Of a stretch of DNA of 64,000 nucleotides, positions 54,688-63,791 are shown piece by piece; the stretch's first letter is position 1; the number at the start of each line of letters is the position of its first letter. The translations under genes were made by a program, and so were the position numbers. Source of the stretch: JASSUD01 sp031963415 (GTDB lineage Bacteria > Pseudomonadota > Gammaproteobacteria > Burkholderiales > Burkholderiaceae); the NCBI GenBank assembly GCA_031963415.1, contig JASSUI010000001.1:620001-684000 (forward strand), read 5' to 3'. The notes beneath the pieces are model-generated. The model worked only from the letters and a program-made list of their open reading frames with translations, did no database searches and was not told the DNA's origin.

Positions 54688-55911
54688 ATGACCGCTTCTT
54701 CCTCCATACAAGATGCAGTACGCTATATCAACGGATGGATTCGCATTGGAACACTGAGTTGCCTGCTGACAAGCTTTTATGGCATTGCCATCGCACAATC
54801 AGCTCCTACACAGTTAGCACCTGCTAATGCGCCTTCTTCAGAATATGTTTTTGAAGAAGAAATCGTACCGAAACATTATCTCAATCATGCTGAGCTGAAC
54901 AAATTCATCGATAAGATGGTAGGCCGCTATGATTTCAACAAGCAGGCGCTGCAAGCGCTTTTTGCGCAAGTGGATTATTCAGCAACTGCCGTTAGACTCG
55001 TTAATCCTGCTCCGACTCAGGCAATGCGTAATTGGCGACGCTATCAAGCAGCCTATTTAAATCCGGCGTATATCAACGCTGGCGTACGTTTCTGGCAGGC
55101 TAATGAAGCGGCATTGCAACGAGCATCTACTGAATTTGGCGTACCGCCTGAAATCATTGTTGGCATTCTCGGCGTAGAGACGCAATACGGCCGCATCATG
55201 GGTAATTTTCGCGTGTTGGATGTACTGACCACGCTAGCGTTTGACTATCCGGACGTTGCCAATCGTGAAGAACGTCAAAAAATGTTTCTCCAGAATCTTG
55301 CTGACTTTCTACTATGGACACGTAGCCATAACCTCGACCCCCTCAGTGTAAAAGGCTCGTATGCCGGTGCGATTGGTATGCCGCAATTTATGCCAACTAG
55401 CATCCTGAACTATGCGGTTAACTATGATGGAAACTCGTTCATCGATCTACGTGCAAGCGCCGCTGATGCGATTGGCAGTGTTGCTAACTTTTTAAAATCT
55501 CATGGCTGGGAAACTGGCCGTCCTGTGCTCTGGCATATCGCATCTGACACAGGCAGCCAAGGCATAGCTGCCGCGGCCGCCGATGGACAGGCTGAGCCGC
55601 ATTGGACGCTCAATCGGTTATTTAAAGCTGGCTTACTGCTGAACGAACCTCAACTCGAGCTTTTACCAGAACTGAACACGCCTATTACCGTGGTTGATCT
55701 ACCTACACCAGGTTTGCCTACCGAATACAAGCTCGGTTTAAAAAACTTCTATGTACTGACTCGTTATAACAAAAGCTTCTTCTACGCGACCGCTGCTTAT
55801 CAACTGGGCCAGCAAATTAAGGACAGCCTGCAAAACTCACAGGTAATGGATGAGGATAAAGACGATTCACCTAGCACTGGATTTGGAGCATGGCTGCGTC
55901 AGTCGACTTAA
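54688..55911 (+). CDS. mltB: Lytic murein transglycosylase B
   Basis: 407 residues from the ATG at 54688, 9 nt after GGAG; an ATG at 54673 is an alternative. A hydrophobic signal segment (GTLSCLLTSFYGIAIAQSAP) is followed by the GH103 domain: FGVPPEIIVGILGVETQYGR (catalytic Glu in GVETQYG), LSVKGSYAGAIGMPQFMPTS and the end LTRYNKSFFYATAAYQLGQQ. It cuts peptidoglycan to 1,6-anhydro muropeptides in the periplasm. There is no lipobox Cys at the cleavage site, so it is probably soluble. Confidence 0.95.
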   Translation: MTASSSIQDAVRYINGWIRIGTLSCLLTSFYGIAIAQSAPTQLAPANAPSSEYVFEEEIVPKHYLNHAELNKFIDKMVGRYDFNKQALQALFAQVDYSATAVRLVNPAPTQAMRNWRRYQAAYLNPAYINAGVRFWQANEAALQRASTEFGVPPEIIVGILGVETQYGRIMGNFRVLDVLTTLAFDYPDVANREERQKMFLQNLADFLLWTRSHNLDPLSVKGSYAGAIGMPQFMPTSILNYAVNYDGNSFIDLRASAADAIGSVANFLKSHGWETGRPVLWHIASDTGSQGIAAAAADGQAEPHWTLNRLFKAGLLLNEPQLELLPELNTPITVVDLPTPGLPTEYKLGLKNFYVLTRYNKSFFYATAAYQLGQQIKDSLQNSQVMDEDKDDSPSTGFGAWLRQST

Positions 55912-56087
55912 CGTGAACCCTCCTAAGCTAACCTTAGCTTGGGAGAAGATCATCATTTACTTAATAAGAAGAGGATAAAGCTGGTTTCTGAGAGAGTATC
56001 AGAATAGCTACTGCAGCTCTCCAGCGAGCACTGATACTGATGTACTCGCAATGAAGGCCCTCCTGACTCATGGTTTATCACTGCCTC

Positions 56088-56268
56088 CTTAACTGCTCGT
56101 AATTTTTAAGCAAAAAGATATTAAAGGTGAGCGATATGCATGTTGAGGTTCCTTCGTTACCCTGACCTACCCTCTTTTTTTGTGGTTTGGAGTAACGAAA
56201 GAACCCCAACATGCGCTGCACCAGCTTCTATTTGCGTCGTTTGAGAAGTTTTAAACAGGCTTTTAAAT
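56088..56268. repeat. Diverged copy of the long palindromic repeat
   Basis: ATGTTGAGGTTCCTTCGTTA and AACGAAAGAACCCCAACATG are the inner arms, and GTTTTAAACAGGCTTTTA is the right outer end, 5 bp from the comEA-like stop. The left limit is uncertain. Confidence 0.6.
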
Positions 56269-56273
56269 AAGCT

Positions 56274-56654
56274 TTATTTTTCTGCTGCCGCATTTGCCTG
56301 TTGGGTAGGAGAAGCCGTCGTTACAGCAGAAGCTGCCGCTGCAGCAGGGCTAGTAGCTGTTGCATCCACAGGCGTGCTACCAGCCTCGATACTCAACCCT
56401 TCCTGCTGAAGTTTTTGAACAGATTTAGCACCGATGCCGCTGACGCGGGCAACTAAATCAGCTGCATCTTTATACGCACCATTTTTTTCGCGTTCATCAA
56501 GAATCGCTCTCGCTTTAGCCGGCCCAATTCCCTTCACGCTCTGCAATGCAGCTGCATCAGCAGTATTAATGTTGACCGCCGCATAAGCACCGTTCAAAAA
56601 AACAGCGAAAGTGATAATAAATGTGGAAAGTTTATAGAATAGTTTTTTAAACAT
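56274..56654 (-). CDS. ComEA-like helix-hairpin-helix DNA-binding protein
   Basis: 126 residues: signal peptide (LSTFIITFAVFLNGAYA), then the ComEA HhH domain (VNINTADAAALQSVKGIGPA then KARAILDEREKNGAYKDAADL and GIGAKSVQKLQ), and a low-complexity Ala/Thr tail. Such small proteins bind double-stranded DNA in the periplasm during natural transformation. No other competence gene is in the window, so competence itself is not shown. Confidence 0.9.
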   Translation of the reverse strand: MFKKLFYKLSTFIITFAVFLNGAYAAVNINTADAAALQSVKGIGPAKARAILDEREKNGAYKDAADLVARVSGIGAKSVQKLQQEGLSIEAGSTPVDATATSPAAAAASAVTTASPTQQANAAAEK

Positions 56655-56859
56655 GGCTCATCTCCATTAAAAATAGCCTTGTGCAAAAAAGCGCCCGATA
56701 ACATCTACGCGCTCCGTTGTGCTCCCGTGCATTCACAACTGAAAAGCACTTCCTTCAATAAATTTTTAACGTCTATTAAAGAAAGCTCTGACAAACGGTG
56801 AAAGCACTGAAAAGCTTCTAGAGATGGCAGTATAGAAAAGAGAAATAGAGATCTAACAG

Positions 56860-57861
56860 CTAGCCGATTAGCCAATTTATGTAACGCTTTACGCCTTCTT
56901 CAACGCTTAAGAAAGCATCCTGATACCCTGCGTTGCGCAGGCGAGTTAAATCAGCTTGGGTGAAGCATTGGTATTTGCCACGTAACGCGTCGGGGAACGG
57001 AATATATTCAATTAACCCATCTGTCACCATCGCTTCGAGTGACAACGGTGCATCACCTTTATTTGCGCGGAAGGTATTAATGACAGACATAGCAATATCA
57101 TTGAATGGTTGAGCGCGGCCTGTGCCTAAATTGAAAATACCTGATTGCTGTGGATTGTCAAAGAAGTGCAAATTAACTTTAACGACATCTTCGATTGATA
57201 CAAAGTCGCGCATTTGCTGACCAGCTTCATAACCGTTGTAAGAGCCAAAAAGCTTAACGCAGCCATGTTCACGAAATTGATTGAAGTGGTGCCAAGCAAC
57301 GGATGCCATGCGCCCTTTGTGCGCTTCGCGCGGGCCGTAGACGTTGAAATAACGGAAACCTACGATTTGGCTATTTACGTGAGTTAAACGGCGTACGACT
57401 TGATCAAACAGAAATTTTGAATAGCCATACACATTTAAAGGCCGCTCCACCGAGCGTTCTTCAGTAAAAACGTCGGAGCCACCGTAAATCGCTGCAGATG
57501 ATGCGTATAGAAACGGCACATGCTGATCGATACAAGCTTTCAATACATCACAGCTGTATTGGTAATTGTTAGCCATCATATAACGGCCATCCGTTTCCAT
57601 CGTGTCTGAGCAGGCACCTTCGTGAAACACTGCTTTTACTTCACCCCACTGACCGCGAGCAAAACGCTCTACAAATTCCGCTTTATCGAGATAATCCTCA
57701 ATTTCACAATCAACAAGGTTTAGGCATTTGTCGCCTTGAGTCAGATCGTCTACGGCAATAATGCGCGTTTCATCACGATCGTTCAGCGCTTTAATCAAAT
57801 TACTACCAATAAAGCCGGCAGCGCCAGTCACAACAATTATCTTGTGTTTATTCATTTGCAT
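56860..57861 (-). CDS. hldD: ADP-L-glycero-D-manno-heptose 6-epimerase
   Basis: About 333 residues from the ATG at 57861 (or 57855); upstream frames lack a start signal. Rossmann motif VTGAAGFIGSN, the YxxxK pair in NVYGYSKFLFDQ, and family parts EGACSDTMETDGRYMM, GFRYFNVYGPRE and NLGTGRAQPFNDIA identify HldD (RfaD). It makes the heptose donor for the LPS inner core. It stands with the kinase and ugd genes in one minus-strand group. Confidence 0.97.
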   Translation of the reverse strand: MQMNKHKIIVVTGAAGFIGSNLIKALNDRDETRIIAVDDLTQGDKCLNLVDCEIEDYLDKAEFVERFARGQWGEVKAVFHEGACSDTMETDGRYMMANNYQYSCDVLKACIDQHVPFLYASSAAIYGGSDVFTEERSVERPLNVYGYSKFLFDQVVRRLTHVNSQIVGFRYFNVYGPREAHKGRMASVAWHHFNQFREHGCVKLFGSYNGYEAGQQMRDFVSIEDVVKVNLHFFDNPQQSGIFNLGTGRAQPFNDIAMSVINTFRANKGDAPLSLEAMVTDGLIEYIPFPDALRGKYQCFTQADLTRLRNAGYQDAFLSVEEGVKRYINWLIG

Positions 57862-57892
57862 AGTTCGCTTATAAGTATTTGTTCGCAATCTG

Positions 57893-58035
57893 AGGTTTTG
57901 TAGGTAATTGGTAAGCGCGTTAAGGTTCGTCCTTCCCTCCGATCCACGAACAATGCCAAAGAATCGTCGAGTGGAGCAAGTACAGGAACCTCAATGTGCG
58001 CACCAATAACTTCTATTTTTTTTTAAGACTCGAAA
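57893..58035. repeat. Degenerate copy of the long palindromic repeat
   Basis: Core fragments GTTAAGGTTCGTCCTTCC and GTACAGGAACCTCAATGTGC remain, but the ends have decayed. It fills the gap between the hldE-type kinase and hldD. Confidence 0.45.
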
Positions 58036-58060
58036 CAAAATCTTTCGGAAGAGCAAAATT

Positions 58061-59089
58061 TTAGGTGGATGAGGTAAAAAGCTCTTCATATTTAACCACT
58101 GCCACACCCAACTTCCCTACTGCAATACCCGCTGCGCGATTAGCATGGGTCATCGCATCTAACAGCGGCATGCCTGCACCGAGTAACGTAGCAAGAGTGG
58201 CAATAACCGTGTCTCCCGCGCCTGATACATCAAAAACTTCGCGTACATTGGTAGGTATATGGACGCTACCTTGTGCGCTATAAAGCGACATGCCTTCTTC
58301 AGAGCGCGTCAGTAGCAGCGAGTCAATTTCAAGCGTATTGCGCAATGCTGTCACGCGAGCCTCTAAATCATCTTCGGAATTCCATTGACCAACCACTTGA
58401 GCCAATTCAGCACGGTTTGGGGTAATTAGTGTAGCGCCGCGATATTGCTCCCAGTTAGGTCCTTTCGGGTCGACCAAGATAAATTTACCCGCTGCTCGCG
58501 CCTCAGCAATCATCGCGGTGATATGCACTAGTCCTCCTTTAGCATAGTCAGAGAACAGCACAACATCATGCTTGGGCAACAGTGTTTTAAAGCGTTCTAA
58601 GCCACTTAATAACAATTCATGATCTGGCGTATTTTCAAAATCTATCCGCAGTAACTGCTGTTGGCGAGAAATAACGCGTAATTTAATCGTAGTAGCGAGA
58701 TTCGCATCATGCTCGGGATAAGCTCTTACACGGTTAACATGGAGTAATTCGAGTAAGCGTTGAGCTGGTTCATCGTCCCCTAATACGCAAACCAAGCTAG
58801 CTTGGGCGCCTAGCGCAGTAATATTACTGGCGACATTAGCCGCTCCACCTAAGCATTCTTCGCAGCGCTTAACATGCACCACAGGCACGGGGGCTTCCGG
58901 TGAAATACGATTTACTGCGCCAAACCAGTAACGGTCGAGCATCACATCGCCTACGACTAATACGTTTACCGCATCTAGCTGCGCACGTGAAATTCGTGCG
59001 GCATCATAGGTTGTATCAGGCAAACGAGTAGGTAGCCGAGCATCCATGCCGCTGGTAGTTTGCATATTAAACGCTAGTGGCTCTGACAT
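58061..59089 (-). CDS. hldE: D-glycero-beta-D-manno-heptose 7-phosphate kinase (HldE kinase domain protein)
   Basis: A 342-residue PfkB-family kinase: start NVLVVGDVMLDRYWFGAVNR, ISPEAPVPVVHVKR, GGAANVASNITALGAQ, and the PfkB signature DVSGAGDTVIATLA. E. coli HldE is bifunctional (477 residues); here only the kinase half is present, as in Burkholderia (HldA/RfaE1 type), so the adenylyltransferase must be encoded elsewhere. The start overlaps the end of ugd by 23 nt. It acts one step in the ADP-heptose pathway with hldD. Confidence 0.95.
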   Translation of the reverse strand: MSEPLAFNMQTTSGMDARLPTRLPDTTYDAARISRAQLDAVNVLVVGDVMLDRYWFGAVNRISPEAPVPVVHVKRCEECLGGAANVASNITALGAQASLVCVLGDDEPAQRLLELLHVNRVRAYPEHDANLATTIKLRVISRQQQLLRIDFENTPDHELLLSGLERFKTLLPKHDVVLFSDYAKGGLVHITAMIAEARAAGKFILVDPKGPNWEQYRGATLITPNRAELAQVVGQWNSEDDLEARVTALRNTLEIDSLLLTRSEEGMSLYSAQGSVHIPTNVREVFDVSGAGDTVIATLATLLGAGMPLLDAMTHANRAAGIAVGKLGVAVVKYEELFTSST

Positions 59090-60446
59090 GCGGACGACCT
59101 ATCGAGTGGTATTCAATCCCAAGTTCGCTCATGACAGCAGGGCTATATAAGTTACGTCCATCAAAAATTAATGGCGTCTTGAGTCGTTTGCATAAAGAAT
59201 CAAAATCTGGGCTTCTGAACACTTTCCATTCGGTCATGATCAGTAGCGCATCTGCGTCATCCAATGTTTGCATTTGATCTTCGCTAAATATGATTCGCTC
59301 GGCCGCTTCTGGTATTTGTTTGAGGTCAACTGCGAAGGCACGCTGTGCCTCGTTCAGCGCGACCGGGTCATGCGCTACTACCGTGGCACCACGCACTAGC
59401 AATGCGGCAATTAAAGAGCGGCTTGGGGCTTCCCGCATATCATCTGTATTAGGTTTAAAGGCAAGCCCCCAAACAGCAAATTTGCGCCCAGAAAGATCGT
59501 TACCAAACCGATGCGTAATTTTTTCTACCAACACTTGTTTTTGCATCTTATTTACGGTTTCTACCGCATGCAGAATGTGTAAATGCTGGTTATGTTGCGC
59601 TGCGGTACGGGCTAACGCACGAACATCTTTGGGAAAGCACGAGCCGCCATAGCCACAACCGGCATACAGAAAATCATAGCCAATACGCCGATCAGAGCCG
59701 ATGCCTAAGCGCACTGATTCGATATCCGCACCGACTCGTGCGGCCAAATTAGCAAATTCATTCATCAGCGAAATTCGCGCTGCTAACATCGCATTCGCTG
59801 CGTATTTGGTAAATTCAGCAGACGGCACATCCATATGCAGCATGCGGTTATGATTTCGGTTAAAGGGCGCATATAGGCGCGTCATCAATTTGCGCGCTTG
59901 AAGGCCAGACTGATCATCGTCACAGCCGAGCACAATCCGGTCTGGCCGCATAAAATCCTCAACCGCCGCCCCTTCTTTGAGAAACTCTGGATTCGAAACC
60001 ACGGAAAATGAATGCTCGACAGAACGCGCTTTAAGCTCGCTCATCATCACACTGTGCACGCGGCGTGCAGTACCAACCGGCACAGTCGATTTGTCGACAA
60101 CGACTTTGAAGTCATTCATATAGCGGCCAATATTGCGCGCCGCTTCTAACACATACTGTAAGTCTGCTGAGCCATCTTCGTCTGACGGTGTACCTACTGC
60201 AATGAATTGAATCGTGCCATGTTGCACGGCTGCAGCAATATCTGTCGAAAATTGTAAACGCCCAGCAGCGCGATTGGTCGCGATGATTTCTTGCAGCCCT
60301 GGTTCATAAATCGGCACTTCGTCACGGTTCAGCATGTCAATTTTGTTTTGATCGACATCAAGACAAAATACATTGTTACCAATCTCAGCCAAACACGCGC
60401 CAGTCACTAAGCCAACGTAACCGCTACCGATGATTGTAATGTTCAT
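59067..60446 (-). CDS. ugd: UDP-glucose 6-dehydrogenase
   Basis: 459 residues with the NAD motif GSGYVGLVTGACLAEIGNNV, VGTPSDEDGSADLQYVLEAA and the catalytic Cys270 in GYGGSCFPKD, plus FKPNTDDMREAPS. It makes UDP-glucuronate for surface polysaccharide or for Ara4N modification of lipid A. It is the first gene of the group with the heptose kinase and hldD, so it belongs to envelope sugar supply. Confidence 0.97.
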   Translation of the reverse strand: MNITIIGSGYVGLVTGACLAEIGNNVFCLDVDQNKIDMLNRDEVPIYEPGLQEIIATNRAAGRLQFSTDIAAAVQHGTIQFIAVGTPSDEDGSADLQYVLEAARNIGRYMNDFKVVVDKSTVPVGTARRVHSVMMSELKARSVEHSFSVVSNPEFLKEGAAVEDFMRPDRIVLGCDDDQSGLQARKLMTRLYAPFNRNHNRMLHMDVPSAEFTKYAANAMLAARISLMNEFANLAARVGADIESVRLGIGSDRRIGYDFLYAGCGYGGSCFPKDVRALARTAAQHNQHLHILHAVETVNKMQKQVLVEKITHRFGNDLSGRKFAVWGLAFKPNTDDMREAPSRSLIAALLVRGATVVAHDPVALNEAQRAFAVDLKQIPEAAERIIFSEDQMQTLDDADALLIMTEWKVFRSPDFDSLCKRLKTPLIFDGRNLYSPAVMSELGIEYHSIGRPHVRATSV

Positions 60447-60555
60447 CTATGTTTAATCCTTTGAGCAGAATTCATGCAAGAGTAAGGACGTTGTCTTGCA
60501 GCTTTAAAGTTTATTTACCAATCGCCTAAAACGCTGTGATCTAAAGACAGATCAA

Positions 60556-60735
60556 ACAGATCTTTAAGCGTCTTTTCAAGACCGCTAAGCAGATAAGCAC
60601 GTGGTGATTCCTATCTCACCCAAACCTACGAACATCGACAAAGAACCGTGGGGAGGGTTAACGTAGGAACCCCAGGCCAAACCCAAAGCCCCTATTTCAG
60701 TCTTTTAATAGACCTCGCGTAGGTTTTTAAAAAGA
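60556..60735. repeat. Degenerate copy of the long palindromic repeat
   Basis: Inner fragments CACCCAAACCTACGAACAT and GTAGGAACCCCAGGCC with the outer AAAGATCGCC are left. It occupies most of the 302-bp gap between lapB and ugd. Confidence 0.45.
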
Positions 60736-60748
60736 TCGCCAGCAAGCG

Positions 60749-61930
60749 CTAAGCACTTGTAACCGGCTCAAATCTGCGCGACGCATAAGTTTCCCAGCCA
60801 TTACAACCAGGGCATTGCCAGTAAAAAAGCCGGGCGCGAAAACCGCAATTCTGGCATACATAACGATGGAGATTTTTGGTGCGCTGCCTCACTGTCGCAT
60901 GCATCGCTTTGAGCTCACTCAATCTGGGCTCTTCAGCATTCACCATTTGCGCTTCCAGCAGGCGCAACATGCCGGTTAGGCTGGGTGATTTTTGCATTTG
61001 CCGGCGCGCCAGCTCATACGCTACTTCTAACCCCTCATGTTTAGCAACGTATTGATAAACAATCGTCAGCAATTCACTGGATGGATGTCGCTCAAGGTAT
61101 TCAAGTAGCAAACATGCGCCATTGGATGCCTGATTTAGTGCCGCATATGCGGTCATCAAACGGTCAGCAACCAAGGGTAAATAGGCTGCATTTTGCTTTT
61201 CAATTTGCTGCCACTGTGCAATTGCGGCAGCTGGCTGCGCGTTGAGCATTTCCACATCGCCATACAAAATCATCGCGCGCGCATTGGTGGCGTTAACGCT
61301 AAGTGCGTGCTCGAGCTCTTGCTGCGCTTGTCCTATATCTTTGCGTTGCAGCGCTTCTTCTGCTAGTTCGCAATGAAATTGAGCAATCTCTTTTTTATAG
61401 GAACGCACACCCATTGCCTCAAGCTGCTTCGCTATCACAAGCGCTTGACCCCAATCTTTCTGAATTTCGTACAGCGTCAAGAGAGATGTTTGCGCCTCTT
61501 TCGCATAAGCACTCTCTTGCAAAGCACTTAAGGCTTGGAAATTAGCTTCAGCACGATCTAGCAAACCAGCTTTAAGAAAATCTTGGCCCAGTTCGTATAA
61601 CGCATGGGCGCGTTCATTGGCTGGAAGATCAGCGCGGCTGAGGAGATTTTGATGGACACGGATAGCGCGCTCAGTCTCGCCGCGGCGGCGAAACAAATTA
61701 CCTAGCGCAAAGTGAAGTTCAGTTGTTTCTGGATCAAGTTTGACAACTTCAATAAAAGCATCAATTGCTTTATCAGGCTGCTCATTGAGCAAAAAGTTAA
61801 GTCCACGAAAATACGAGCGAGGTAAACGTGCACTCTCTGATAGTAAAGATTTCAGATCAAAACGAGCCGCCATCCAGCCAAGGCCAAACACCAACGGAAT
61901 AAAGAATAACCACCAAAGATCAAAATCCAT
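60749..61930 (-). CDS. lapB: LPS assembly regulator LapB (YciM)
   Basis: 393 residues from the ATG at 61930 (MDFDLWWLFFIPLVFGLGWM); an ATG 24 nt upstream adds residues not expected in the family. One N-terminal membrane helix, about six to nine TPR units (e.g. ELHFALGNLFRRRGETERAI), and a C-terminal rubredoxin-like zinc site with two C-x2-C pairs (YVCQNCGFRAR and WQCPGCNGW). LapB directs FtsH to degrade LpxC and so tunes LPS synthesis. It normally follows lapA directly; here a repeat array of about 650 bp separates them. Confidence 0.96.
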   Translation of the reverse strand: MDFDLWWLFFIPLVFGLGWMAARFDLKSLLSESARLPRSYFRGLNFLLNEQPDKAIDAFIEVVKLDPETTELHFALGNLFRRRGETERAIRVHQNLLSRADLPANERAHALYELGQDFLKAGLLDRAEANFQALSALQESAYAKEAQTSLLTLYEIQKDWGQALVIAKQLEAMGVRSYKKEIAQFHCELAEEALQRKDIGQAQQELEHALSVNATNARAMILYGDVEMLNAQPAAAIAQWQQIEKQNAAYLPLVADRLMTAYAALNQASNGACLLLEYLERHPSSELLTIVYQYVAKHEGLEVAYELARRQMQKSPSLTGMLRLLEAQMVNAEEPRLSELKAMHATVRQRTKNLHRYVCQNCGFRARLFYWQCPGCNGWETYASRRFEPVTSA

Positions 61931-61979
61931 GTGCGATGAAGAAATAAAATGCAAAGATAAGATGCAATATGCAAATGTT

Positions 61980-62629
61980 AGAGTCTATTCAAAACCTATT
62001 TGGCTGCGCTGTGCCTTTGATACCAATACAACTAGTACGGCAAGGCAACGCAAAGACCGCCAGGGAAAGCCTAAACCATTAGCTCAATTAGAACCTTTTT
62101 AGGGTTTTCCTGGTGGCTTTGCGCCGACGCAGACAGTACAACTAGTACGGCAAGGCGGCGAAAAGGCGCCAGGGAAAGCCTAAACCATTAACTCAATTAG
62201 AACCTTTTTAGGGTTTTCCTGGTGGCTTTGCGCCGACGCAGACAGTACAACTAGTACGGCAAGGCGGCGCAAAGGCGCCAGGGAAAGCCTAAACCATTAG
62301 CTCAATTAGAACCTTTTTAGGGTTTTCCTAGTGGCTTTGCGCCGACGCAGACAGTACAACTAGTACGGCAAGGCGGCGCAAAGGCGCCAGGGAAAGCCTA
62401 AACCATTAGCTCAATTAGAACCTTTTTAGGGTTTTCCTGGTGGCTTTGCGCCGACGCAGACAGTACAACTAGTACGGCAAGGCGGCGCAAAGGCGCCAGG
62501 GAAAGCCTAAACCATTAGCTCAATTAGAACCTTTTTAGGGTTTTCCTGGTGGCTTTGCGCCGACGCAGACAGTACAACTAGTACGGCAAGGCGGCGCAAA
62601 GGCGCCAGGGAAAGCCTAAAAAGGTTCTA
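61980..62629. repeat. Tandem array of six 109-bp palindromic repeat units
   Basis: Units start at about 61980 (diverged), 62089, 62198, 62307, 62416 and 62525; the last five are almost identical. Each runs from TTAGAACCTTTTTAGGG through GCAGACAGTACAACTAGTAC and AAGGCGGCGCAAAGGCGCCA to GGGAAAGCCTAAACC; units are joined by ATTAGCTCAAT. The last unit closes with CCTAAAAAGGTTCTA, in which CTA is the stop codon (TAG) of lapA. No unique spacers, so not CRISPR. Confidence 0.95.
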
Positions 62630-62926
62630 AGCAAGGGGGGGTAGAGGGGGAACCTCCTCTCCTACCTTAACCGACGATGCTTCTTGCGCATGTTTTAGCT
62701 CGCGCTTAAGGCGTCCAATTTCAAGTTGTTGCGGCAAAACCGAGAGCCATGTAAATAGCCAACCTGCTAATAGACCGACCAGAAAAAAAGCCAGCCCGAT
62801 CAAAATCAACGGTGCTTGCCATACATAACCTGCCAAGACAAGTTGCACTTGTTGGGTGTTGGTCAATGCTAAGCCAAGGAAAATGATAAATACCACTGCT
62901 CGTAGCAGCCAGACAAAGAATCTCAT
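62627..62926 (-). CDS. lapA: LapA domain membrane protein
   Basis: 99 residues with two membrane helices: RAVVFIIFLGLALTNTQQVQ and PLILIGLAFFLVGLLAGWLF, then a coiled coil (PQQLEIGRLKRELKHAQEAS). LapA (YciS) partners LapB in control of LPS synthesis. The C-terminus ends in a proline-rich stretch, and its TAG stop lies in the edge of the repeat array, so the original end was probably altered by insertion. Confidence 0.93.
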   Translation of the reverse strand: MRFFVWLLRAVVFIIFLGLALTNTQQVQLVLAGYVWQAPLILIGLAFFLVGLLAGWLFTWLSVLPQQLEIGRLKRELKHAQEASSVKVGEEVPPLPPLA

Positions 62927-63090
62927 GTGATTAGCTCAATGACAAAATGAGTTCTGCAAAAACATTAACGGCCCATACATACGAGTCACTTACCCAATAC
63001 TTCGTGCAGATAGGCCGTTTGCATTGTAAAGGAAACGCTTCAAGAACCCGTCTATAAATTGTTTAAAAAAAACAAAATTCGCGTAGAGGC

Positions 63091-63118
63091 AAAAAAAAAG
63101 CGCCCAAAGCAGGCGCTT
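63091..63118 (-). terminator. Rho-independent terminator after ihfB
   Basis: On the minus strand a 7-bp stem AAGCGCC/GGCGCTT with loop TGCTTTG is followed by an unbroken run of seven or more T. It lies between ihfB and lapA and therefore separates lapAB transcription from ihfB. Confidence 0.85.
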
Positions 63119-63219
63119 ACCATAAAAATAAAATTCCGCATAATCACTGACGTGATCAGGCCCATTGTTGAGCTAAGGCAACGCGGGACAAGGGAGCTCA
63201 GAAAATTTCCGAAAAGCTT

Positions 63220-63307
63220 TAGAACTTGTTTAGGGCTTTCCTAGTGGGCTTGCGCTGACGCAGACAGTACAAATATGCACGGCAAGGGAAATCCTAAACA
63301 GGTTCTA
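63220..63307. repeat. Medium palindromic repeat at the end of ihfB
   Basis: It reads TAGAACTTGTTTAGGGCTTTC at the left, GACGCAGACAGTACAAATAT inside and AATCCTAAACAGGTTCTA at the right; the final CTA is the ihfB stop (TAG). It is somewhat shorter than the array units because the GGCGGCGCAAAGGCGCC part is missing. Confidence 0.88.
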
Positions 63308-63589
63308 AACCTCGCTACCCACTTGTTTACGTAACTTACTACCCGCTCTGAAATAAGGCGCATATTTTTCAGGGACGTAAACTTTTTTACCCGACTTAGG
63401 GTTACGCGCTTCTCGTGAAGCTCTGCGTCTTAAGCTAAAACTTCCAAAGCCACGAATTTCAATCCGATGGCCTGCTGCAAGCGCATCGGCCATCGCGTCA
63501 AGAATTAATCTCACTCCAGCATCTGCATGCTTGAGTGAGAATTGCGGGAACTGCTCGACTAATTGAGCTACGAGTTCAGATTTAGTCAT
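63305..63589 (-). CDS. ihfB: Integration host factor beta subunit
   Basis: 94 residues from the ATG at 63589 (MTKSELVAQLVEQF); upstream in-frame codons run through the terminator and are rejected. The IHF/HU signature EIRGFGSFSLRRRASREARN, then PKSGKKVYVPEKYAPYFRAG, is complete. IHF bends DNA in recombination and regulation. The protein lacks the C-terminal tail of many Burkholderia IhfB proteins, and its stop lies in a repeat edge, which points to truncation by the insertion. Confidence 0.96.
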   Translation of the reverse strand: MTKSELVAQLVEQFPQFSLKHADAGVRLILDAMADALAAGHRIEIRGFGSFSLRRRASREARNPKSGKKVYVPEKYAPYFRAGSKLRKQVGSEV

Positions 63590-63628
63590 GGCGAATTCAG
63601 TTATAGCTTGCCGCTTTTTGCGCATTTG

Positions 63629-63660
63629 AAAAAAAATTGCATGGCCCAAAGGCCATGCAA
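63629..63660 (-). terminator. Strong rho-independent terminator after rpsA
   Basis: A perfect 10-bp stem (TTGCATGGCC/GGCCATGCAA) with a 4-nt loop is followed on the minus strand by eight T. It ends rpsA transcription about 40 bp before the ihfB start, so ihfB must have its own promoter or depend on read-through. Confidence 0.92.
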
Positions 63661-63662
63661 AC

Positions 63663-63763
63663 GAGAACCCGTTTAGGGCTTTCCTGGTGATTTTGCGTCG
63701 GTGCAAGCAGTACTAGTACGGCAAGGCGGGCAAGAGCGCTCGGGAGAGCCTAAACGGGCTTTA
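63663..63763. repeat. Medium palindromic repeat between rpsA and ihfB
   Basis: GAGAACCCGTTTAGGGCTTTC at the left, AGTACTAGTACGGCAAGGCG inside and AGCCTAAACGGGCTTTA at the right. It lies 28 bp after the rpsA stop and just before the rpsA terminator. Confidence 0.85.
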
Positions 63764-63791
63764 AGTACTAAACGTACAGCTAAGTGCTTGA

